A DNA stretch of 64,000 nucleotides, taken from Saccharum officinarum. Its lineage: Eukaryota; Streptophyta; Magnoliopsida; Poales; Poaceae. A program made the translations under genes and the position numbers. A model generated the notes under the pieces. It was not told where the DNA came from, ran no database searches, and saw nothing but the letters and a program-made list of their open reading frames with translations. Every line of letters starts with the position of its first letter. The first letter of the stretch is position 1. Shown here one piece after another: positions 43,491 to 55,200 of this stretch. Location of the stretch: the NCBI GenBank assembly GCA_020631735.1, contig CM036225.1:61847183-61911182 (forward strand). Reading direction: 5' to 3'.

Positions 43491-44376
43491 TCAACATCAG
43501 TTTCGCTTTTGAAAGTACGGTACGGTGTCTTCCCGTTTTTCTTTTCTTTTCTTATCTTTTTTTTTTGATGGAAAGGCCGGCAAGTTAACTGTTTGGCCTT
43601 TATACTACTATACAGAAGACAGAACATAGCAGGAAAATTCACAGGGCGGTGAAAACTAAACTGCTCCCAAAACCAGGTAAGAAGAAGATTACAGGGGGTC
43701 TGGTTCAATACAGTGATAATCATGTTCAAATGTGTGATAATCCACTCCAGTACAGTTATATATCTCGCATGTTTCGCAACTAGCACACATCTTTGTTGCG
43801 TCACTCACGTAGTACGGCTCAAGATGAAGCAGACAAGAACAAGACCCGTGAATGTATTTGGCCCAGGGAATGAGGGAAATGACAGGATATTCTATTCTAT
43901 CAAGCCAAACCTCAACACCCGTGTTTTTCTTGGTCAGCAATTAGGTGAGCTGGCGCGCACAGACACACACAATGATTGGCCTTTTTTTTTTTTTGCTCCT
44001 CTCTCTCTTGGCACTTGCTTGTGTATGATAAGAAACAGACAATTTAACTGCCTGCCTGCCTGCTTATCATATCCTGTATTTGACTCCATCTCCAACTGCA
44101 ATACTCCTACTGTCCTATGATACAATGCTCATCATTTGGATTGGTGCTCATCTCATATGACAACGCAAGATACAATGCTATATACTGATGCAGTTCTGTT
44201 CCAGTCAGGATGACATTGTTTTCGATGGAACATGTGATCCCATGAACATGGAATGTTCTAGTATTTCTGAACTCTTCAGGCTTCAGCCTCTTGAAGCCGG
44301 CCACGAACTGTATGGAAACTGTGTACGTCAGGCAGAGCACACTGCTGAGCACAGACAGCCGGCCGGCACGTTTTCT

Positions 44377-44611
44377 GGGCGTGTTTAGTTCCAAAAAAAA
44401 GATCCAAAAAATTTTACACAGTATCCATCACATCCAATCTTTAGACGCATGCATGAAGTATTAAATGTAGGTAAAAAATAACTAATTGCACTGTAAATGT
44501 CAAGACGAATCTTTTGAGCCTAGCTAATCCATGATTGAATAAATTTTGTCAAATAACAACGAAAGTGTTATAAGAATTTTTTCTAAAAAATTTTGGGATC
44601 TAAACAAGGCC
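44377..44611. mobile_element. MITE downstream of the EFR3-like gene
   Basis: Ends gggcgtgtttagttcc and gatctaaacaaggcc. The body matches the family in inverse orientation. No clear 3-bp duplication. Repeated at 56751-56984. Confidence 0.65.
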
Positions 44612-46233
44612 AGAAGTGGCATATTCCTGCAGAAACCTCCTCCTATGCAAAACAGAGTATGAGACGACAAAGCTGGAATAATCGCTTTGGCAAAATGTAG
44701 CATGTCACACTCCTTTTTTTTAACTAAATATCACACACCTTTTTCCAGAGTCAAATTAAACTCACCAAAAGCTGCACCTTTCTGGATATCAAAATCATTC
44801 ATGTATGTAACACATGGGTTTTTGGCTCAATATGCGGCGAGATTAGACCATCTTCGTCAAAGAAAACACCTACCCTTTCTCACAAATAAAGAAGTATCTT
44901 TTTTCCTGCTCCCAGAAAAAGTTAAGCACTTGCATTGGCGAGAAACAGAGAAAGCAAGAGTTCTTGGAGAGCGAAAGGGGACGAGTGGAAGCTCACATTT
45001 GAATATTTTATGCAGTAAATCTCTCAGTGCATGTGAGGCTTGACGAGTCATCTCTCTGCATGTGAGTTCTTGACTGACGAGTCACCTTTACATAACAAAA
45101 ATCAAAGGGTGATAGTCTAGTAGTAGTAGTAGTAGATAGAAAAGTAAAAATGGTGGCAAGTCATGGTTTCGTGTCCGTACGTACGATTTAGTGGAGACCA
45201 ACCAGCCTAAACTGGTCAAACAAAATTAGGTGCTTGAAGAAACTGAAACAGGCCATGGCTTCTTGTAAGCTGATTATATTAAATTATGAAAAGATTATGC
45301 TGGATTGGCTTCATGAAGTCACCGAAGGCTACCGTACCAGGCAGATCAGACGCATGTACGTAGTCAAAAGCTGCTGCATTATAATGAAGAGAATATCTAG
45401 AATACTCCAGATCCATCGAACCAACTGTCAACTGACAATTGGTGATGAATTGATGATGATGAGAGGAAATCAACTGACCTGCAAGTTTCCAGCAGACTTG
45501 TTGCTGTCACGTCTCCTAGGCTTCATGGTTTCAACTGATAGTGTGAACAAGATGTGAGATGAAACAGGTTGGCCTGCACTGCAAAGTTTGCAGCAAGCTT
45601 TGTGATCACGTCTTCATGGTGCCCCATGACAGCAAGTAGGCTCTGCATTTGAATTCCAGAAGGACAATAAAAAAAAATACTAGGGACAACAACAAAAGAA
45701 AGTCACACTCCAGCTACAAGACATCAAGAACGTAATGAAATGAGCAATAGGCTGTAGGGTCACATTCAGAATACTGTAATTGTCGATGTGATTTGAAGAA
45801 CGGCTGCGATGTCGTCAGCTTGCTGACAGGGAGATAAAGATGCCACCCAGGAACGAGCACGACGGCACTCCTGCATTCTTACAGAATGATTGCAAATTCA
45901 TGACGGAGAATTTCTTCAAACGTCATTTTTCTTCATATATTTCTGCAACATGTTTGCATGTACAGTATGATAGAAGGCACTGCTCCCCCCAGTCCCTCTA
46001 CACGTTGCATTGGCAAAAACAACAGCAGCAAAGAGCCAACCTATACGTACATACATACAGCTATACATAAAGAATGGGTGTCGAATCCGGTTGAGTCTCT
46101 AGCTAAGACCTCATACGCGGACATACCTCTTCCTTTCCTGCAAAATGGAAAATTCGCAGAATCTTCCTTCGCGGCTATCTTGAAATCGACATCGTCCATG
46201 TAACTGAAAGTCTGGCTGCTGCAAGTTGGACCT
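44612..46233 (-). other. 3' flank and probable 3' UTR of the EFR3-like gene
   Basis: No coding exon is recognised here. The 3' UTR probably occupies the part next to 46233. A (tag)n microsatellite lies at 45116-45136. The plus-strand 107-codon ORF at 45234-45557 has no motif. Confidence 0.4.
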
Positions 46234-49200
46234 CTAACAGCCAGCAGCCCTGAGGAAATTGTCGTATGGGCTCGCCGCTGGTAGCTTCAGAGACTGTTGT
46301 TGGAAGTCCTGACCTGGCTGTGCGTTGTCGCCATTGGACCCGTTGATGTACTGTGGATATCCCTGAAGGCTGTCATCAGCGAATGGGTTCGTGCTATGTG
46401 CCCCGGCCTGCTTAGAATTGGATGTTCACGTCAATATCTTGTTTTTGCGCCATGTTCGATTTTAAATGAAGTTATTGAGGGTAAATAAATGCCTTGCAAA
46501 TGGGAGGTACACTACCTGAGGCAACCGCGGGTCTTGGAAAAGGTCCAACTCCATCTGGTTGGGCTGGCTGCTTGGCAGCCCTGCCGCTTGTACGCTTTGC
46601 TGGAAGCTCATGAAGGCGGAAATTTTCTGCTGTTTCCCGATCGTCAGGGCTTCGCAGTGGCTAGTCATATCCTTGAATCCAATGTCTGCTGACACTACTC
46701 CAGCCTGAGGTGCTGGTTCTGCACCAACCTGAAATAAATGACACGGATATAATATAACAAAATTATCATGCCAAGTGAACACAACTTGTAATGCAAGGCG
46801 ATCTTAACATGACAGTACCCCAAGGACAGATAAACCAAGGAAAAGCAAGGAAGAATGGATTTCTCATACCGTTTCAAGAAGCTGATCGATACTCAGAAGA
46901 TCTGATGCAGGTACAGAAGATGCGGAAGCTTCTGTGCTTTCTGAAGCTTCCCCAAAAGCATCATGGTCATTCCCCAGGTCAATCAGCAAACCCTGCTAAA
47001 AAGAACACATGATTTTAGCATGGAAACTAGGAGATGGATATATTGTCACTGTGCCAGATGTATATACCTCTTGATGGTGACCAGTCTCATGAGACCCTGA
47101 TGAAGGATTATCAACATGCACTTCAAAGAACTGAGTGCTTGTAGGACACATGTCATCGGGAGTGAAATCACTTAGCAATTGGCTTCTCACATTATGCAAT
47201 TCCGCCTGCAGAAATAGTAAAGTCATCAGCCGCTGCATGGAACTCGGTCAAAACAATGAAAACAAGATGCGATCAGGAAGGTCAACATTACATCCAGCAT
47301 ATTTGCAATGTTGGTCATGATTGTGGAGACTATGCACTCTCGAGATTGACTTTCTGATAGTTCTATTTCTGAAAGGGACTTCAGTGCATTACTGTTGTCC
47401 TCTGGTGATCCATATATTTTTGAAGGATCATCTGAAGAATCCTTGACAGCTGTAAGTCTGCTCTCATCCACCAAATGAAGGAACGGATCGGCCTAAGCAA
47501 AATAGCAAAGAAATGTGAAATAAGGCGCATGGCATACATGAAGAGTCCTTAGGAGTCAAGATGAAACAGAAGTACTTTGAAAATCAACACCACTTTCCTT
47601 CTTAATTGAAAGACTGAGCTGCCATTGCGTTAAAAAAAAATCAATACCACAAAACCTCAGTTTGTTGATCTCCACACTCCACAGTAAAATGAAGATGTAA
47701 TCAAACTCTAATTTGGTATATCAACAAAAATAAATCAGGAGGCTGCCACAGTTGTCAATTTAAACTCTAAACCATAGGGCACAGAAGGATAGCAAGGGGC
47801 TATAAGACGGAAAAACAAACTTTCCAGGGACAGCTAAACATAAAAAGCTCATGATTTACAAACAAGTAGTAGGGTACATACAAGAGATACTGAGAACAAC
47901 AAGATCAAGTAACAAGTTTGATTATAAGCTTAATTCTAATTCTAATTCTAATTCTGACACTCAAATTGGTACCATAATGCGTTCTTATCACTTCCCAACT
48001 AATATTCTATGCCATCATTCTGTACAGTCTTTGTTGGAAACTGGTTTCACATTACTTGGGCCAACCCTAAGGGTGGCTGTATATTGTACCATACATGGGC
48101 CTCTAATGGGCCTATACTCCAACACCCCCCCGCAGTCTGGACTACCGGCGCAGCGGAGTCACAGACTGAACGTGAAAAGAACACACACGAGCCCCCCACA
48201 GACGCAACTAGCCACTGGTGATGTTGAGGCTGGAGCGAAACTCGGTGAAGGTCGAGGACGGGAGGCCCTTGGTGAAGATGTCAGCGAACTGGGAGGTGGT
48301 CGGTACGTGAAGGACCCGCACCTCGCCGATGGAGACCCGATCACGGACAAAGTGTAGGTCGATCTCCACATGCTTAGTCCGCTGGTGCTGAACGGGGTTG
48401 GTGGAGAGGTAGACCGCACTGACGTTGTCGCAGTAGACGAGCGTGCTCCGGAGAAGAGGGCTATGGAGCTCGCCAAGAAGCTGCCGGAGCCAAGAAGCCT
48501 TAGCCACGCCGTTGGCGACAGCATGGTACTCCGCTTCAGCACTAGAGCGGGAGGCCACCTGCTGGCGCTTGGACGACCAGGACACCAGGTTGCCGCCTAG
48601 GAAGACAGCGTAGCCGGAGGTAGAGCGACGAGTGTCCGGACACCCGCCCCAGTCCGCGTCAGTGTAGACGACGAGCTCGGTGGGGGAAGACCGCCGGTGA
48701 AGGAGGAGGCCGAAGTCGACTGTGCCGCGGAGGTAGCGAAGGATCCGCTTCAGAGCAATGAGGTGTGGCTCCCGGGGATCATGCATATGGAGACATATCT
48801 GCTGAACTGTATAGGTGATGTCCGGCCGGGTGAAGGTGAGGTACTGCAGTGCTCCGGCAAGACTCCGATATGCAGTGGGATCTGTGACTGGGTTGCCCTC
48901 TGCGTCTGACAGCTTGCCCTGTGTATCAACCGGAGTGGAGCAGGGGTTGCAGTCAGTCATCCCAGCTCGCTTCAGGATATCCAGAGTATACTGCCGCTGG
49001 TGAAGAAGTAACCCGGCAGGATGAGGCTCAACAGTGACCCCGAGGAAGTGATGGAGCACACCCAGATCCTTCATCGCAAACTCCTGCTGAAGAGCGGTAA
49101 TGATGCGGCGGAGAAGTGGCTCACTGGAGGCTGTGAGGACAATATCATCAACATAGAGCAGCAGGTACGCAGTGTCAGCTCCATGGTGATAGATAAACAG

Positions 49201-52200
49201 AGATGTATCAGACTTGGCCTCCACAAACCCCAGTGTCAGCAGGAAAGCAGCAAACCGATGGTTCCACGCTCGGGGGGCCTGCTTGAGGCCGTAGAGAGAC
49301 CTGTTAAGCCGACACACCATGTCAGGACGGGAAGAGTTAACAAACCCCGCCGGCTAGCTGCAGTAGACAGTCTCAATGAGAATGCCATGCAGAAAAGCAT
49401 TCTTGACGTCCAGCTGATGGACGGGCCATAACCGAGTGAGGGCCAGCGAGAGCACTGTGCGGACGGTGGCCGGGTTCACCACCGGGCTAAAGGTCTCATC
49501 ATAGTCGACCCCAGGGCGCTGAGTGAAACCCCGGAGAACCCAGCGAGCCTTGTAGCGCTCGAGAGTGCCATCAGCCCGGCGCTTGTGGGTCCAGATCCAC
49601 TTGCCGGTGACGATGTTGGAGCTCGGCGGACGAGGCGCCAGTGAGGATCCAGCAGGCCTCGCGGACGGTAGAGGGTACCGGAGAGATCTGCGAGTCCCGG
49701 ACATCGCTGCAAGAGCCCGGGGCGGCAGGGTACCAGCCGCGTGTCGTGTCACCATAGGGTGAATATGACGCGGGTGGCGGTGAAGCAGCGGGGGTGGTAC
49801 ACCGGCGTCGCTATACGGGCATCCGGGGGCCTCGGCGGCGGTGTCGGTGTCGCCGGCGGAGAAGAAGCAGTCGGTGGTTGAGGGTACCCCGGCGAAGAAG
49901 GGGCCACCGGTGAGACGTAGGCGGCGGCTCCGGTTGTGCACGTCGTTGGTAGACGAGCACCGGCTGGGCGAAACGCGCAGGTGGTGCCGGAGTCGACGGC
50001 CCAGGCCCTGCGTCAGGCGTAGTAACGGGGGCCGACCCGGAAGGTGCACGATGCTGGTAGACGAGTGTTGGCTGGGTGAAGCGCGCAGGCGGTGCCGGGG
50101 GCGACGGCCAGGACCCGCGTCAGGCGTAGTGACGGGGGCCGGGCCATGAGGTGACCCCTCTAGGCCCGGGCAGGGGGTGGCACTAGCGGGCGGCGACCTA
50201 GGGCACGGCCCCGGCGAAGGGCACGGTGGAGCAGTACCTGTAGGAGACAACCGAAAAGGTGGTTCGACCACTGCGTCAGTGGGAAACAAGGAGAAGAGGT
50301 CAAGATCCGGGATGGACGTGGGAGAGGTGGTGGAGGAGAAGGGGAAGACAGACTCATCAAACACCACATGACGAGAGATGAGGACCCGACGAGAGGTAAG
50401 ATCATAGCACCGGTACCCCTTGTGATCCGGGAAATACCCGAGGAAGACACAGAGAGTCGATCGAGGTGCCAGCTTGTGGGGGAGCGGTAGCTGTGGTGTT
50501 AGGGTAACACGCACACCTGAAGACGCGAAGGTGGTCGTACCCATAGTCACAAAGTTTCTTGGTCGATGGGGTCGAGGTACGGGGTCGCGGTACGTGGTAC
50601 GCTACTCGCGACAGATTTTTACACTTCGGATAAAAAATGAACCCGTGAACCCGGGTCGGGGTCGACGAACCCGGGTCGAGGGTCGAAGGTGGTGAACCTG
50701 TTTTATGTGACTATGGTCGTACCTAGGAGGGTACCGAAAAGAGCGTGGTGTGGCGTGGGAGCTGGGCAGGCAGCGGAAGGAAGACGATTAAGCAGATAGG
50801 TGGAGGTGTGCAAGCTCTCAGCCCAGAAGCGCGCAGGAAGGGACGCCTGAAGCAAGAGGGTGCGCATGGTCTCGGTGGTGGTGCGAATCATACGCTCAGC
50901 CTTGCCGTTCTGGAGGAGGTGTACGGGCAAGACATGCGCAACTGGACACCGTGAGAGAGAAAGAAGGCACAGGAGGCGGAGTTATCGAACTCACGACCAT
51001 TGTCGCACTGGACGGCCTTGATGGCGAGGCCGAACTGTGTGGACACCCAAGCGAAGAAGTGGAGAATGGCGGGGAAAGCTTCAGACTTTGCACGTAGAGG
51101 AAAAGTCCAGGAGTAATGAGAGTAATCATCAAGCACTACAAGATAGAACTTGTAGCCAGAAATGCTGATGACAGGAGATGTCCAGAGGTCGCAATGTACA
51201 AGATCAAAGATGTGGGCCGCCTGGAAGAAGAACTATGAAAAGGAAGACGGACATGACGGCCCAGCTGACACGCATGGCACAAATGCTCATCGTGAGTCCG
51301 AGGACACCGAATGTCGGAACTACGACTGAGCTGCATCAGGGCATCACGAGCAGGATGGCCGAGACGCCGGTGCCAAGTGGTGGAGGAAGTAGTGGTGGCG
51401 AAAGCAACTGACAAAGGGGTCGGCGAAGAAGACGAAGGAGATATTGGAAAGCGAAGGGTGTAAAGGGACCCCGTGCTGTCACACCGAAGCAGAGGACGCC
51501 GGGAAGCCAAATCCTTGACAGTGAGACCGGAAGAGTCAAACTCCACGGAACAAGAATTGTCAGCTGTAAATCGACGAATAGAAAGAAGGTTGTGAACCAT
51601 AGAATGTGCCACAAGAACATCAGGAAGACGAAAGGAACCATGAGCGCCGGCGGCACCCACGGACGTGACAGGAAGGCATGACCCATTTGCGACCATGATG
51701 GACGAAGGGTGAGAGGAAGGAGGGTGAACGGAAGAGAGGATACTGGGGTCGGGAGTGGTGTGGTAGGTGGCACCCGAATCGGCGATCCACTGTGGGCCGG
51801 CAGGAGTTTTCGGGCCCATAGTGCTGAAGGAGTATGCCAAGGCCGCCGAGTCTCAACCGGCCGACCCGGGCGAGGCGCTGGAAGGTGTAGCCCACGGGAA
51901 TGCTGCTGGGTGAGGCTCATCACCGGGAGCCTGGAAGGGCCACGGACAAAGGTGCCCCAACCACGGGTCGTTGAAGCCAGGACCCCCACCACGTCGTCGT
52001 CCACGCCCCCCCCCCACACCCCCGCTCGGCCTGGGGGGAGGCGGCGTAGCGGACGGACGCGGAGTGACGGTAGGGAAGAGGGTAGCACCCGCGCCGGCTC
52101 CAGGCACGCGTGGCAGGGCTGCCATGACCGTGGCGTCCGGTGGTGGCATGCCCAAGCCAGCTGCGAGAGCGGCACCAGAGAACCCGGGGGGCACGGCCGG

Positions 52201-55200
52201 TGGAGGGGGCCCGGACAGCGCGGACTGCAGCTCCTTGTCGTCGATCATGCCGCTGCTGTCGCGGTCGGCGGCATGGAAGCAGGCCACCACGTTGGGGTCG
52301 TTCCCCGTCGGGAACGCCGAGGGCACCAACGACGCGAACAGGCTGCCGCTGTACCACGCTGGCCCTCCTCCTGTCCCGTACGGCGCCGGCGGCGCACTGT
52401 AGGGCGGCGCGGAGGGCGTGGACCCGTACGGAGGTGGGGCGCCGGAGCCGTAGGGGCAGCCGGACATGAAGGCGTGGAGGAGGGAGACGGCGTGAAGAAC
52501 AGGCCCGGCTGGGCCGCTGCGGCCGTGCCCAGGCCAGGGCCGTCCGCGCTCACCTCGGCCCCCGCGCCTGCGGCCAGATCGGCAGCGGCGCTGGGAGCGC
52601 GAGGGGCAGCGGCGTTCGCGCCTGCGCCTGCGCCAGGGCCACGCGCGCCTGCGCCCCGCACGCACCCGTCGGCTGCGGGGCACCGGGACCGGCGGCGCTG
52701 GGGCGGCGCTGGTAGGTGGCGGCGCTGGGCCGGAGCTTGGAGGTGGCGGCGCGGGGAGGTGGCGGCGCTGGGGCGGCGCTGGGAGGTGGCGGCGCCAGGG
52801 GATGCGGCGCGTGGCCCGCCCCTGGGGAGGCGGCGGCGCTGGGAGGTGGCGGCGCCTGCAACCTGCAGCCAGCTGGAGTTGGGAAGGGTGGGAGGGAGAG
52901 GAAGTAGTGGGAGGAGGTTGGCCAGCCATGGCCGCCGCGGCGGCGGCGCCAGGCACCTGGCGGTGGGCAGGAGGAGAGAGGAGGAAACCTAGCTGGATAC
53001 CATGTTGGAAACTGGTTTCACATTACTTGGGCCAACCCTAAGGGTGGCTGTATATTGTACCATACATGGGCCTCTAATGGGCCTATACTCCAACAGTCTT
53101 GTTTTGGGAGTTACCCTACCATAATCAAAAGAAAATGCAGATAAATAAAATGAGGCTTCAAATTTTGATCTTACATACCGCACGATCATTGATCATTTGT
53201 TTACAGATCGGGATGAGTGGCAACACATTGTAAGCTCTTGATGAGAAAATAATCATGGCTGTGGACAGAGTAAACAATGACCGGCGCTGACACGGTTGTA
53301 ATGAATCTGCAAGGTTAGAAAGGACACAAAAAACAGACAGTTAGAAAGGAAACAAAATTAAAACCACATTTAAGTATATGTAACTTCTGTGCCATCATGT
53401 ACGATATGAAGCTTATTTCTCACAAGTTACATTATATGGTACACTAAATTCTTATTGACTTGTAACACTTTAAACGGAATTTGACTGTATCACCTGCTTC
53501 AGTGAGCGAATAGCCCCTCAAAGAAAATGCAACCTGAAAACTCTGAGTAAGAGCCTCAAATGTTGATGCCTGGAAGAGGAAAGGGAGAAAACATCAGCAA
53601 GTAGGACCTAGCAGTTGGAATTTTCTCCCTCCCTCCCTAAGGTCCTTCCTTATGTTTTTGTTGAGGAAAAAAAAGGCATAAGGTGCTAGTAGTTCACTAG
53701 AAGAAACAGGAGGAGGAATTCACATAAGAGCTGCTTATGAATGGGCTTAGGGAACATAGTACATATTGAAAATAAGAGAAGTAACAGAACACTAAATTCA
53801 GACCTCATGAAACTTATAGACTATAGTAACAGAAACTTGTGACAATATATGATTCCTGGAATATGAGGTTAGTTGCAGCGAATTCTAATGAGCTCTAAAG
53901 AAAATTGCAACCCTTTTTGTGTAATACTTCTTAGTTTATACTTTATAGAAGATCATGATTTGTTCCTCACAGTGTTGTCTAAACTCGCTGAGCACCTAGC
54001 ACTACCCAACAAGAATCGAAGGGACCCTTGGGGCGGGGGGAGGAATAGGGTGATCCATCATCTTCTCGCTGCTCACTTTTTTGTTGGTTTGTTGAATGGA
54101 ATGGGTTGATCCATCAAAACCACATCCCTCACAAGCACATAATTAGTATATAAGCATGAGGGACCTAAATTTGCACGGACATCTTCTAACTTTAAAATGT
54201 GTAGTGCATATTCAAAAATTGGTCTTTATCAGCATATCTAAGCAAGAAACTTCTGGTGTATCATTGATTTTAGGAGTGCTGTAAAGAAAAACTACTATAT
54301 AGATGTTAAAGATTTGGAGGAATAAAATGTAGGATTTACAAGATCCCCTTGTGTCCCCTTCCCCCCCCCCCCCAAACATTTCCAGGTCCAAACAGAACTT
54401 GCAATCCTACACAATATAACCTCATCTCCACAAGTAAATGTTGGACTGGGTGACAATTGAATAATTACCAGGTTCCTTCCTTACAAGCAGGTATTGGTAT
54501 CAAGGAAAAGAACACCACATAGAAAGTAGGATTACCTTGGATCCAGAGAACAACAGAAGCAAACTGTAAGTATGAGCAATGGCTTCATAGTTCGCAGGAG
54601 TATTTTCAGGGGATGTTGCTTGAGCCCAGATGGATGACAGCAGAAGTGTGATCTGACGGGTACTCAGTTTCACCAACACTGATTCCTAAATGCATTAAGC
54701 ATAGTGCAAACAATTATTCATGATAAGAAAATCTTTTGCTCAAATGTAGCTAATTATCACTTCATACATTCTGGATAGAATTGATTATACCGTTTCCTCA
54801 TCTGACTTGTTTGAGGAACTTTGGTCTTCCTTTACAGACATAGAAGGTGCTCTCGAAGCCATTGAAGGACCTCTCAGAGATATTGAGGGAGCTCTGATCG
54901 CTACTGAAGGAGCTCTCATGGCCATTGAAGGACCTCTTTTCATGGAAAAATTAGGAACTTTCATGCTACGGCGGCGGCTTTGAGACACGTGAAGGTTTTG
55001 ACTCTTCAATTGTCCGGTCCCTTCACCAACGCTATGCAAACTATTGTCCTTGCTTTCTCCTTGTGAATTTTCTGAGTACTTGTCCTTTTTCATCTTGTCA
55101 AAGATAGCAGCCGAAGAAGAAAATACAGAGACAGCCCTAGAGAGTGTCCTCTGCATGTCATGTTTCTTTGCCTGGCCAGAGGGACTGGCTTGAATCGAAG

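Larger units (their letters stand above)
42419..43500. repeat. Local direct duplication of about 400 bp carrying a MITE
   Basis: The segment from 'agcaaattagccaa' through 'catcagttt' (about 42419-42849) recurs at about 43092-43502, offset about 654 bp, including the MITE inside it. Between the two copies lies a different MITE copy (42846-43089). Confidence 0.7.
48032..53095 (-). mobile_element. Ty1/copia element with 93-bp LTRs and a captured host gene, in an intron
   Basis: Identical 93-bp LTRs (48032-48124 and 53003-53095, TGTTGGAAAC...ACTCCAACA) are flanked by GTCTT on both sides (48027-48031, 53096-53100). Minus-strand TGGTATCCAGCTAGG beside the 5' LTR is a slightly altered initiator-Met primer site, and a G-rich tract abuts the 3' LTR. 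The interior runs: chimeric ORF with an EF-hand segment (52956-51853), protease/GAG-pre-integrase, integrase, a 174-bp TIR insertion, RT, RNase H. The Pol sequence resembles the short-LTR Retrofit/Ale-type copia lineage. Gag is almost entirely missing. The identical LTRs mean a recent insertion, but they are so short that this is weak evidence. Confidence 0.9.

Noticed and set aside
45234..45557. 107-codon plus-strand ORF downstream of the EFR3-like gene
   Set aside because: No motif; it lies in the 3' flank and is repeated at 57606-57929 only because the block is duplicated.
51709..52992. 427-codon plus-strand ORF across the EF-hand region
   Set aside because: It is the complement of the minus-strand chimeric ORF in a GC-rich stretch, with Arg/Gly/Ala-rich low-complexity sequence and no family motif.
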